In this document: one piece after another, positions 51,444 to 59,004 of the stretch | How positions within the stretch are numbered: the stretch's first letter is position 1 | Layout of the letters: every line of letters starts with the position of its first letter | Assembly: GCA_963707065.1 (NCBI GenBank) | Contig: CAVPPJ010000039.1 | Span: forward strand, 97,510-161,509 | Length of the DNA stretch: 64,000 nt | Reading direction: 5' to 3' | Source: Palsa-506 sp963707065 | Lineage (GTDB): Bacteria; Actinomycetota; Actinomycetes; Streptosporangiales; Streptosporangiaceae | Notes under the pieces: model-generated | Told to the model about the DNA's origin: nothing | The model's input: only the letters and a program-made list of their open reading frames with translations | Database searches by the model: none | Position numbers and translations under genes: made by a program

Positions 51444-51542
51444 AACGCGCTCCCCGCCTCGCAGCCAGATCCGCCTACCCCGCAGGATGCATGAAGGAGG
51501 GCATTATGGCCAGGTCTACACCGAACTAGAACGACTCACTAA

Positions 51543-51752
51543 GTTTATCGCGGCCCACCCGGCTCCTCCGTGCCCCTCTGCCGGTGCCTGACGGCACCCT
51601 GCGCGCAGCCGGCTCCTCCGTGGCCACCGCGCCGGTGCCTGACGGCATCGGCGCCCAGCCGGCTCCTCGTTTATCGCGGCCCACCCGGCTCCTCCGTGCC
51701 ACTGCGCCGGCGCCTGACGGCATCCGTGCCCAGCCGGTGCCTGACGGCGTGC
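51543..51752. repeat. Degenerate tandem repeats, 32 bp direct repeat spaced 126 bp
   Basis: A 32 bp sequence beginning GTTTATCGCGGCCCACC occurs at 51543-51574 and again at 51669-51700. Within and between lie four copies of GCCGG(T/C)GCCTGACGGC at about 51581, 51630, 51706 and 51735, each preceded by CGGCTCCTC or CAG. It resembles a VNTR or a nested duplication. Confidence 0.75.
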
Positions 51753-51808
51753 GCGCGCGGGCCGGCCTGCACTGCGCCGATCCGGCCAATCTCCGGCGGC
51801 CAGCCTCC

Positions 51809-51814
51809 TAGAGT
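51809..51814 (+). promoter_or_regulatory. Candidate leaderless -10 element for the racemase homologue
   Basis: TAGAGT ends exactly 6 nt before ATG 51821 and no strong ribosome site is present. Confidence 0.6.
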
Positions 51815-51820
51815 TGGCGC

Positions 51821-52612
51821 ATGCGGATCGCGCTGCTGAACTCCGGCCTGGGGCTGCTGGCCGCCGCCGCGCAACTGCACCGGCTGCGCCCGGACGCAGA
51901 TCTGGTGCTCTCCATGGACCCGGACGGGATGCCCTGGGGAGCACGGACGCCGGCTGATATCGCGCGGCGCTCGCTGGCCTGCGCGCGAGCCGCCGCTGCC
52001 TTCGGGCCGGACGTGCTCGTGTTCGCCTGCAACACCGGCTCGGTGCACGCCCTCGGGGCGCTCCGCGCGGAGTTCGAGCCGGGGATCCCGGTAGTCGGAA
52101 CCGTGCCGGCCATCAAGCCGGCCGCGGCGGCCAGCGACGCGGTCGCTATCTGGGCGACCGCGGCCACCACCGGCAGCGCCTACCAGCGCCAGCTCATTAC
52201 CGAATTCGCCGCATCGGCGCAGGTCACCGAGGTCGCCTGCGCCGGGCTGGCCGATGCGGTCCATGCGGGCGATGAGGAAGCGGCCCGCGCCGCGGTGCTG
52301 GCCGCCGCGGCCAGGACGCCGCCCGGCTGCGGCGCGATCGTGCTTGGCTGCACCGAGTACGAGCTGGCCGCCGGGCTGATCGGGGCCGCGCTGCCCGGCA
52401 CCACGCTGTTCGGCTCAGCCGCCGCCGTCGCCGCGCAGGCCCTGCGCCGGGCCGGCCCGACGCGCAGCCACGGCGCGGGCACGCTGCGGGTCCTGCTCAG
52501 CGGCCGGGCGGCGAGCTTGCCGGCGGCCGCGCTGCGCTACCCGGAAGGCCGCCTCCTCGCCACCCTGCCAGCCGGCCCGGGCGCCCTGGCCGCTTCCAGG
52601 GCGGACGGCTGA
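51821..52612 (+). CDS. Aspartate/glutamate racemase family protein with altered active site
   Basis: A 263-residue member of the Asp/Glu racemase fold related to MurI. Two catalytic Cys positions are kept: FACNTGS (Cys70) and VLGCTEYEL (Cys177). The family loop ATAATTGSAY is also present. However, the N-terminal DSG Asp of MurI is Asn7 (LLNSGLG), and the His of GCTHYP is replaced by Glu179. It may act on another substrate or be a poor racemase. It is probably leaderless (TAGAGT 6 nt upstream). It lies next to, but opposite, DUF4192. Confidence 0.8.
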   Translation: MRIALLNSGLGLLAAAAQLHRLRPDADLVLSMDPDGMPWGARTPADIARRSLACARAAAAFGPDVLVFACNTGSVHALGALRAEFEPGIPVVGTVPAIKPAAAASDAVAIWATAATTGSAYQRQLITEFAASAQVTEVACAGLADAVHAGDEEAARAAVLAAAARTPPGCGAIVLGCTEYELAAGLIGAALPGTTLFGSAAAVAAQALRRAGPTRSHGAGTLRVLLSGRAASLPAAALRYPEGRLLATLPAGPGALAASRADG

Positions 52613-52644
52613 GGCTCCCGGAACGGCCAGCCGGGCGGCCGGCC

Positions 52645-53787
52645 TCAGTGGCCTGACTCGGCGCGGGCGTAGCTCTCCGCGACCTCTTCCGGCGTCATCG
52701 GCAGCCGCGCTTCCGATGGCGGCACGCCCGCGTCGATCACGTCACCGAGCAGCAGCGCCATCGAGTACTCGGGGTCCGCGTCCAGGGCGCGCTCGAGCGC
52801 GATATTGGCGAGAGTGCCGTCGCCGGCCTGCCAGGCGGTGAACGCGAGCAGCGAGGCCGGCGCCGGCACGTACTCAGGGCACGCCCGGCGGACGATGTCA
52901 GTCCACAGCCGCTGGTGCGCTTCCTTGTGGTCCGGGTCCATCCGTGCCCACGCGTCATCGCGCACCCGCAAGTCGGTGAGGGCCACGCTGAGCCAGGCAA
53001 TCTGGTCATCGGCAAGCCGCCCGCCGCCGCGGTACGCGCTGATCGCCTCGCCGACGGCACGCCGCCCGTGCTCGGCCACCAGCCGCAGCACATCGCCGCC
53101 GCGGCCGGAGGCCCGCTGCTCCGCGAGGAGCGCCGCCACCCGGGCGCGCGCCCGCTCCGTGGCGCGGGCCATCGACTCGGCAGCGGCGCCCTTCGCCGGG
53201 GCCAGCGTCCGGGCCAGCGACTCCCGGTCAGGGTAGGCGGCCAGCCCCGCCGTCACGAGGGCCGCGGCAGCCGGGTGCGCGACCGGGTCGTACGGCACTC
53301 CCTCCGCGGGGCAGCAGGCCGGGTCGTGGCACAGGTAGGACCAGTAGCGGTCATCCTCAACCCGCAGCACCTCCCGCAGCGAGATCCTGGCGCTGCCCGC
53401 CGCGCCGCGGAGCGCGTCGGCGACCGGCGTGACCAGGTGCCCGGGGCCGTAGCCGATCAGGATGGCCGCGGTGATCCGCTGGCGGGCCAGTATGGCCGTG
53501 GCGTGCGCGGCAATCTCCTGGGTGACCGAGGTATCCGGCGGATCCGGCAGGTCATAGCGGAAGCCGAGCTTGACCCGGGCCCGCGGCGGGGCCACGCCAA
53601 GTACGACCAGGCTCCTTCGCGGGTGGAAGCCGAGCAGGTGAGGTACGACGGCCAGCACGCCGGACGGCGAGTCCACCCGGACTCGCTGCATGGGCGCAGC
53701 GCGAGCCGGGTCGTCGCCTCCTTTGCTGGCTGGCCGCCGACGGCGGACGGGGGGACGGGACGGGCTGGCGGAACGGTTATCTTCCAT
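52645..53787 (-). CDS. DUF4192 domain protein
   Basis: A 380-residue actinobacterial protein of unknown function. The DUF4192 domain begins VDSPSGVLAVVPHLLGFHPRRSLVVLGV near residue 37, with AAILIGYGPGHLVTPVADAL and a DPACCPAEG(V) Cys pair. An Ala/Arg-rich helical region and a tetratricopeptide-like piece (AWQAGDGTLANIALERALDADP) lie near the end. No signal or membrane segment. No strong ribosome site supports any start: ATG 53787 was chosen, and ATG 53691 (MQRVRVDSPSG) is an alternative. The frame upstream to 54219 is not related to the family. Confidence 0.82.
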   Translation of the reverse strand: MEDNRSASPSRPPVRRRRPASKGGDDPARAAPMQRVRVDSPSGVLAVVPHLLGFHPRRSLVVLGVAPPRARVKLGFRYDLPDPPDTSVTQEIAAHATAILARQRITAAILIGYGPGHLVTPVADALRGAAGSARISLREVLRVEDDRYWSYLCHDPACCPAEGVPYDPVAHPAAAALVTAGLAAYPDRESLARTLAPAKGAAAESMARATERARARVAALLAEQRASGRGGDVLRLVAEHGRRAVGEAISAYRGGGRLADDQIAWLSVALTDLRVRDDAWARMDPDHKEAHQRLWTDIVRRACPEYVPAPASLLAFTAWQAGDGTLANIALERALDADPEYSMALLLGDVIDAGVPPSEARLPMTPEEVAESYARAESGH

Positions 53788-54221
53788 GCGGCCAGGGTGG
53801 AATCCGGCCACCGGCCGGGTCACCCGGATTTCCGGTGCTCCTGGGGATAACCCCTCGCGGCCCGGCCGCCGTCCACAGGCAGCGGCCGACTCTGGACAGA
53901 TCGCCCTGCCTGTGTTAACGCAACGCCGCGGTCTTCTTGGCCGGAAAGTAACACTTGCATATCGGAACGGACACATATCAGCCCGGACAGGCCGCCCGGC
54001 AACTGCGGCTTCCATCTGGGGAAATGCGCATATCTCCGCTGAAGGTGGCCGACGGCTCGGCCACGCGCCAGATGTTTTGTTTCCTTGGAATGGGGTGATT
54101 TTCCGGATGTTAGCGCTCACAATGCGCGGGTGGGGCCAAGCCGGCAGCCATGGCCCGGGCATGCCGACCGCCCCGGCACGCAGCCGACCCGCCGCCCGGC
54201 ACGCACAGAGAAGGAGCATTC
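53788..54221. other. Divergent promoter region of DUF4192 and the aldose epimerase
   Basis: 434 bp without a gene. It includes AT-richer DNA at 53930-54120, TGTTAACGC at about 53911 and a LacI-type site at 54108-54121 about 100 nt before the epimerase start. Promoter boxes cannot be assigned confidently. Confidence 0.5.
54108..54121. promoter_or_regulatory. LacI-family operator upstream of the exported aldose epimerase
   Basis: TGTTAGCGCTCACA differs from the araB palindrome at one position and matches TGTKAGCGCTMACA. Its location in the 5' region of a sugar gene links this gene to the araBDA/galTK island about 11-23 kb away. Confidence 0.75.
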
Positions 54222-55469
54222 ATGCACACAGCGTTGACACGACCGCTCGCGCGCAGAGCCGTCCGCATCGGTACTGCGGCTGCTCTCGCCCTAGGCACCG
54301 TAGCCGCGCTCGGCTTCAGCCGGGCGCCCTCCGCAGCGGGATCGGCCGGGAGCTGCCGCCCGACCGTCTCGAAGCAGCCCTTCGGCAAGACCATCGAGCC
54401 GTATACCGGGAAGCTGACCCAGGTGTTCCGCTACACCCTGGCCAACTGCAACGGCATGCAGGTCAAGCTCCTCACCTTCGGCGCCATCCAGCAGTCGATC
54501 TGGGTGCCCGGCCGGAACGGCAAGCTGGCCGACGTCATCCTCGGCTTCAAGACGCTGCAGGACTACGTCGCCGAGGACAGCCCGCCGGTGACCATGAACG
54601 GCGGCCCGTACTTCGGCGAGAACATCGGCCGGTACGGCAACCGGATCGCGCTGGGCAAGTTCACCCTTAACGGCGTGACCTATCACCTGCCCATCAACAA
54701 CGGCGTCAACAGCCTGCACGGCGGGCTGATCGGCTTCGGCAACCACATCTACGCCGCCAAGGCCGTGCACCGCTCCGGCTCGGCCGGCGTGGCCATGACG
54801 ATCGTCAGCCCCAATGGCGATCAGGGATACCCCGGCACGCTCACCCAGACCGTCACGTTCACCCTGAACAACAGCAACCAGCTGCGCATGCACTACCACG
54901 CCACCGTGGCCGGCAAGGCGACAGTGATCAACTTCACCAACCACAACTACTTCAACCTGGCGGGCGAGGCTTCCGGCGCGACCTACGGCCAGAAGGTGCA
55001 GATCAACGCGAACCGCTACACGCCCACTGACAAGACGCAGATCCCGACCGGCGTGCTCGCTCCGGTCAAGGGCACGCCGTTCGACTTCAGGGCACCGCAC
55101 ACGATCGGCTCCCGGATCAACCAGAACAACCCGCAGCTCCTCATCGCCCAGGGCTACGACCACAACTGGGTACTGAACAAGAGCGGCCCGACGATGGACG
55201 GCCTCCGGCTCGCCTCCCACGCGTGGGATACGAAGAGCGGACGTGAGCTGACTGTCTGGACCGATCAGCCGGGCGTCCAGTTCTACAGCGGCAACTTCCT
55301 CAACGGCACGCTGGTAGGCATCAGCGGCCACATCTACCGGCAGAGCGACGGATACACCTTCGAGACGCAGCACTTCCCGAACTCGCCGAACCAGCCGAAC
55401 TTCCCGTCCACGGTCCTCAACCCTGGCCAGGTGTTCAACTCGACAACCATCTACCAGTTCTCCGGCTGA
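54222..55469 (+). CDS. Exported aldose 1-epimerase (mutarotase)
   Basis: It interconverts alpha and beta anomers of sugars. The 415-residue protein starts with a Sec-type signal (Arg-rich n-region, hydrophobic AAALALGTVAALGFS, cleavage near 40). The GalM domain has LTFGAIQQSIWVP, ENIGRYGNRIALGKF, VNSLHGGLIGFG, the catalytic His in NFTNHNYFNLAG and the catalytic Glu in YTFETQHFP. GalM is usually cytosolic, so secretion is notable. ATG 54222 follows AAGGAG at 6 nt. Transcription appears under the same LacI-type control as the sugar island. Codons are slightly richer in Asn, Thr and Ser than its neighbours, as common for secreted enzymes. Confidence 0.92.
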   Translation: MHTALTRPLARRAVRIGTAAALALGTVAALGFSRAPSAAGSAGSCRPTVSKQPFGKTIEPYTGKLTQVFRYTLANCNGMQVKLLTFGAIQQSIWVPGRNGKLADVILGFKTLQDYVAEDSPPVTMNGGPYFGENIGRYGNRIALGKFTLNGVTYHLPINNGVNSLHGGLIGFGNHIYAAKAVHRSGSAGVAMTIVSPNGDQGYPGTLTQTVTFTLNNSNQLRMHYHATVAGKATVINFTNHNYFNLAGEASGATYGQKVQINANRYTPTDKTQIPTGVLAPVKGTPFDFRAPHTIGSRINQNNPQLLIAQGYDHNWVLNKSGPTMDGLRLASHAWDTKSGRELTVWTDQPGVQFYSGNFLNGTLVGISGHIYRQSDGYTFETQHFPNSPNQPNFPSTVLNPGQVFNSTTIYQFSG

Positions 55470-55483
55470 CCTGCGACGCAGTG

Positions 55484-55520
55484 GCCGGCGCTGGCCTCCG
55501 CGACGGAGGCCAGCGCCGGC
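55484..55520. terminator. Bidirectional terminator hairpin, 17 bp perfect stem
   Basis: The arms 55484-55500 and 55504-55520 are exact reverse complements with a 3 nt loop, between the convergent epimerase (stop 55469) and the RHH gene (stop 55526). It has no U-tract, as usual for actinobacterial terminators. Confidence 0.8.
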
Positions 55521-55525
55521 GCTGC

Positions 55526-56035
55526 TCAGTTCCGGTCGGGCAGCTGACTTTCCAGGAAGCGGGCCACCAGGCCGCGGACCACCGTCGCCATCGAGAACCC
55601 GTGCTCGGCGCACCAGTCCCGCAGCTGCGCATGCTGCTGCGCCGGGAACCTGACGGGTACCACCTGATAGGCGGTACCCGTGATCCCCCGGCCGGGCTGC
55701 CCGGCGGACAGCTGCAGGGCCTGCAGTTCCGCGGCATGCTCGCTCGCCCTGGCGCCGAGTGTCCACTGCCGCGACAACCCGGGGCGCTGCCGCAGCAGCC
55801 AGGTGTGCACCAGGTCCCGCTGCTCAGGCGGTAGCTGGCCGACGGCATGGACCAGCAGCCGTACCGGGTCGGCGGAGGCTTCGATCGGACCGGGCGGGCC
55901 GGCGTCCTCCGGCGCGGTGAGGGAAACGAAGCCGTCGGCGGCAGCCACGGCGATAGCGGCAGCGGCGATCTCCGCGGGATCGGGCGTACCCGCGCCTGAT
56001 GGCGATGTACCCGCGCCTGATGGCGATGTTGTCAT
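55526..56035 (-). CDS. Small protein with C-terminal ribbon-helix-helix-like domain
   Basis: A 169-residue protein of unknown target. The C-terminal 45 residues (VVPVRFPAQQHAQLRDW, AEHGFSMATVVRGLVARFLE) resemble a CopG/Arc ribbon-helix-helix DNA-binding fold. The N-terminal part is low complexity with an in-frame heptad duplication SPSGAGT, from two direct copies of a 21 bp unit at 55988 and 56006. The middle is helical. ATG 56035 follows AGGGAA. It may be a stand-alone DNA-binding protein; no toxin partner is adjacent. Confidence in the domain is moderate. Confidence 0.65.
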   Translation of the reverse strand: MTTSPSGAGTSPSGAGTPDPAEIAAAAIAVAAADGFVSLTAPEDAGPPGPIEASADPVRLLVHAVGQLPPEQRDLVHTWLLRQRPGLSRQWTLGARASEHAAELQALQLSAGQPGRGITGTAYQVVPVRFPAQQHAQLRDWCAEHGFSMATVVRGLVARFLESQLPDRN

Positions 56036-56149
56036 GATCGTTCCCTGATAGGGCGGAAGAAAAGCGACCGAGCGATACCGCAGGGATATCACGATACCGG
56101 CCCGGCATCAAGGCAGCCGGGTATCCCGGGTGGCGCTGTGCTGGTGCGG

Positions 56150-57391
56150 CTACAGGGAAACGCCGAGCAGCGCGTCGACCACGTCCCTGACCAGCGACGC
56201 GGCAGGCGCCGCCGATGCGGCAAGCACGGCGTCGGCCCAGCGATCGACGACGGCGAGAGCGCCTGGCGCGTCCAGGTCGTCCGCCATCCGCTCGCGCACC
56301 GCGGCCAGCACCGCTACGGCCCTCGACCGCTCACCTCCGGGCCCGCCCACGCCGAGCGCCACGGCACGGCGCCAGCGGGCCAGCCGGTCCGCCGCGGCGG
56401 CCAGCCCACCCGAGGTCCAGTCCCAGTCCTGCCGGTAATGATGAGCGAGGATCGCCAGCCGGATCGCCATCGGGTCGATGCCGTCCGACCGCAGCGCGGA
56501 CACGAATACCAGGTTGCCCAGCGACTTCGACATTTTCTCGCCGTCGAGCCGCACCATCCCGGCGTGCGCGTACCGCCGGGCGAACATGGGGCCGCCGCCG
56601 CCGGCCACCCGGGCATGCGAGGCGCTCAGCTCATGGTGCGGGAAGATCAGGTCAGTGCCGCCGGCCTGAACGTCGAACACGGCGCCCAGGTACTCCGTCG
56701 CGATCGCCGCGCACTCCACGTGCCAGCCGGGCCGGCCCGCGCCGAACTCCGACTCCCAGGACGGCTCCCCCGGCCTGGCCGCGAGCCAGACCAGCGCGTC
56801 CAGCGGGTCCTTCTTCCCCGGCCTGGCCGGGTCGCCGCCGCGCTCGGCCGACAGCTCGATCATCGCCGCCGGGTCCAGCCCGGACACCGTGCCGAACGCC
56901 GGGTCGGACGACCGGGCGAAGTACATGTCGCCGTCCAGTTCGTACAGCGCGCCGTGGCCGGCCAGCGACAGGTTGAACCGCTTGATGAGGGCCATCGCCT
57001 CGACCGCCCCGACGAAGCTGGCCGGCGGGAGCACCCGCAGCGCCGCCATGTCCGTCCGGTACAGCTCGATCTCGCGCGCGGCGAGCTCGCGCCAGTCCTC
57101 GCCGTCCCTGGCCGCGCGCTCCAGCAGCGGATCATCCACATCGGTGACGTTCTGCACGTAGGTGACGTCGTGGCCGGCATCCCGCCACGCCCGCACCAGC
57201 AGGTCCCAGGCGATGAACGTGGCCGCATGCCCGATATGCGTGGCGTCGTACGGCGTGATCCCGCAGGCATAAAGGCTGGCCGCGCGCCCGGCCGCCGCGA
57301 TGGCCAGCTCGCCGCTCGCGGTATCGGAGATCCGCACCTCATGCGCGTGACCGGGCAGTTCGGGAACGCTCGCCGAGCGCCAGGATTCCAT
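56150..57391 (-). CDS. mshC: Mycothiol ligase MshC
   Basis: MshC joins cysteine to glucosaminyl-inositol in mycothiol synthesis, the actinobacterial glutathione substitute. The 413-residue protein is a cysteinyl-tRNA synthetase paralogue: YACGITPYDATHIGHAATF near 41-59 (zinc Cys43 and HIGH motif), VQNVTDVDDPLL, GWHVECAAIA, FPHHELSASHA and KMSKSLGN. It lacks the C-terminal anticodon domain of CysS. ATG 57391 starts 10 nt after the amidase stop. A TAGCCT hexamer 7 nt upstream might also allow leaderless expression. Confidence 0.95.
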   Translation of the reverse strand: MESWRSASVPELPGHAHEVRISDTASGELAIAAAGRAASLYACGITPYDATHIGHAATFIAWDLLVRAWRDAGHDVTYVQNVTDVDDPLLERAARDGEDWRELAAREIELYRTDMAALRVLPPASFVGAVEAMALIKRFNLSLAGHGALYELDGDMYFARSSDPAFGTVSGLDPAAMIELSAERGGDPARPGKKDPLDALVWLAARPGEPSWESEFGAGRPGWHVECAAIATEYLGAVFDVQAGGTDLIFPHHELSASHARVAGGGGPMFARRYAHAGMVRLDGEKMSKSLGNLVFVSALRSDGIDPMAIRLAILAHHYRQDWDWTSGGLAAAADRLARWRRAVALGVGGPGGERSRAVAVLAAVRERMADDLDAPGALAVVDRWADAVLAASAAPAASLVRDVVDALLGVSL

Positions 57392-57401
57392 GAGCGCCAG
57401 G

Positions 57402-58919
57402 CTACCGAGCGGCGCCGGCCGTGGCGCCGGCGGCAGTTGCGGCCTGCTCGAACGCGTACGCCAGGGCGAGCAGCCGGGGCTCGCTCCAGGGCGCTCCCAT
57501 GAAAGAGATGCCCACCGGAAGACCTGAGACAAAACCAGCAGGAACGGATATCGCGGGGTACCCGGCAACAGCGGCCGGAGTCGACGAGCCGAACACGTGA
57601 TGATCGCCGAGCACGTGATCGGTCAGCCACGCGGGACTGCCGCTCAGCGCGATGACCGCGTCGAGGCGGCCGGCCTGCAAAGCCCCGTCCAGTGCCGTGG
57701 TGGCCAGCCGGCGCGCCTCGCACCGGGCGGCCAGGTAGCGCTCATCGGCGAGGTCGCCGCTGGTGGCATCCGCCTGCTCGAACCGCTCCTGGCCGAAGTG
57801 AGCAAGCACGGTTGCTGCGTAATTCCTGTTGAAGAGGATCAGCTCGGCAAGACTCGCTGGATGGTCGCCGGGCACCGCGCCCAGGTAGGCGTTCAGGTAG
57901 TGCTTGAACTCGTAAAGCAGCGCGAGGTTCTCGGGCTTCCCGATCTCGTCCATGCCGGGGACCTCGACCGGATCGATGACCTCGGCGCCGCTCGAGCGCA
58001 GCCGTGCCACTGCCGTGTCCAGCAGCGCGATCGTCGCCGGGCCGGCCGCCGCGGAGCCGTCCCGCCAGACGCCGAACCGGGCGCCGGCCAGCGCCCCGGC
58101 GTCGAGGAAGACCGTGTAGTCGCGCGGCTGGCCGGCTGCCTGGCCGGTCGCCGCGTCGGCCGGATCCGGGCCGGCCAGCGCGCCGAGCAGCGCGGCGGCG
58201 TCCGCCACCGATCGGGCCATCGGGCCGGCCGTGTCCTGCTCCGGCGAGATCGGCACGATGCCGGCCCGGCTGATCAGGCCGAGGGTCGGCTTGACGCCGA
58301 CGATGCCGCAGGCACTGGCCGGGCTGACGATCGAGCCGTCGGTCTCCGTGCCCACCGCGACCGGGGCCAGCCCCGCGGCGACGGAGACGGCCGAGCCGGA
58401 ACTTGAACCGGACGGGTTGCGGCCGGTCCCGTGCGGGTTCACCGCCTGGCCGCCGAGCGTGCTCCAGCCGCTGCTGGAGTGGGTCGAGCGGAAGTTCGCC
58501 CACTCGGACAGGTTCGCCTTGCCGAGCACCACCGCGCCGGCTTCGCGCAGCGCGGCGACCAGGAACGCGTCGCCGGTCCCGGCGTCCTGCAGCGCGGGCG
58601 AGCCGGCCGTGGCGGGCAGTCCCTCGACGGCGATGTTGTCCTTGATCAGCACCGGGATGCCTTCGAGTGGCCGGCCCGGTGCCCCGTTCGCCCTGGCTGT
58701 GTCACTGGCGGCGGCCTCGGCCGCGGCCTTGTCGCTGACCGTGATCACGCCGTGCAGCCGCGGATTGAGCCGCTCGATCCGCGCCAGGTAGCACGCCGTG
58801 ATCTGCGCCGAGGTCAGCACGCCGGACGTGATCGCCCGCTGAAGCTCGCTGACCGTGGCCGTCGCCGCGTCGATGTCCGTACCGTCGATGTTCTCGCTGA
58901 GGGATCCGGCTTCCGTCAT
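57402..58919 (-). CDS. Amidase signature family hydrolase
   Basis: A 505-residue amidase (Ser-cisSer-Lys triad). The catalytic Lys is in VLIKDNIAVEGLPATAGS. The Gly/Ser-rich signature is GRNPSGSSSGSAVSVAAG, with the nucleophile in DGSIVSPASACGIVG. The C-terminal part is longer than GatA and lacks a partner GatC/B gene, so it is an unspecific or detoxifying amidase. The ATG at 58919 has no ribosome site. TATTCT ends exactly 6 nt upstream and a near-palindrome covers the promoter. It precedes mshC by 10 nt on the same strand. Confidence 0.92.
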   Translation of the reverse strand: MTEAGSLSENIDGTDIDAATATVSELQRAITSGVLTSAQITACYLARIERLNPRLHGVITVSDKAAAEAAASDTARANGAPGRPLEGIPVLIKDNIAVEGLPATAGSPALQDAGTGDAFLVAALREAGAVVLGKANLSEWANFRSTHSSSGWSTLGGQAVNPHGTGRNPSGSSSGSAVSVAAGLAPVAVGTETDGSIVSPASACGIVGVKPTLGLISRAGIVPISPEQDTAGPMARSVADAAALLGALAGPDPADAATGQAAGQPRDYTVFLDAGALAGARFGVWRDGSAAAGPATIALLDTAVARLRSSGAEVIDPVEVPGMDEIGKPENLALLYEFKHYLNAYLGAVPGDHPASLAELILFNRNYAATVLAHFGQERFEQADATSGDLADERYLAARCEARRLATTALDGALQAGRLDAVIALSGSPAWLTDHVLGDHHVFGSSTPAAVAGYPAISVPAGFVSGLPVGISFMGAPWSEPRLLALAYAFEQAATAAGATAGAAR

Positions 58920-58925
58920 GACCGA

Positions 58926-58931
58926 AGAATA
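58926..58931 (-). promoter_or_regulatory. Candidate leaderless -10 element for the amidase
   Basis: TATTCT on the minus strand ends 6 nt before ATG 58919. A TTGCCT hexamer lies 16 nt further upstream as a possible -35. Confidence 0.65.
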
Positions 58932-58932
58932 A

Positions 58933-58948
58933 TTGAACGGCCGGTCAA
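58933..58948. promoter_or_regulatory. Candidate operator over the amidase promoter
   Basis: TTGACCGGCCGTTCAA on the minus strand is a 16 bp near-palindrome with two mismatched positions, between the proposed -35 and -10 boxes. Its pattern is typical of TetR-family sites. No TetR gene is adjacent. Confidence 0.5.
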
Positions 58949-59004
58949 GGCAAGGCCCAGTCCGCATCCCGCCGCGTCGAAGTCGCCGTTGCGTACCCGG
59001 GCGG

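Larger units (their letters stand above)
51444..51820. other. Repeat-filled spacer between tmsA and the racemase homologue
   Basis: 377 bp without a convincing gene. Most of it is the tandem repeat at 51543-51752. It must hold the divergent promoters; a TAGAGT hexamer at 51809 serves the rightward gene. Confidence 0.5.

Noticed and set aside
51543..51752. CRISPR array
   Set aside because: The repeats are nested and irregular, with only two long copies 126 bp apart, no uniform spacers and no cas genes.
53788..54219. N-terminal extension of DUF4192 by 144 codons
   Set aside because: The extension has no relation to the family and covers the operator and promoter region of the epimerase gene.
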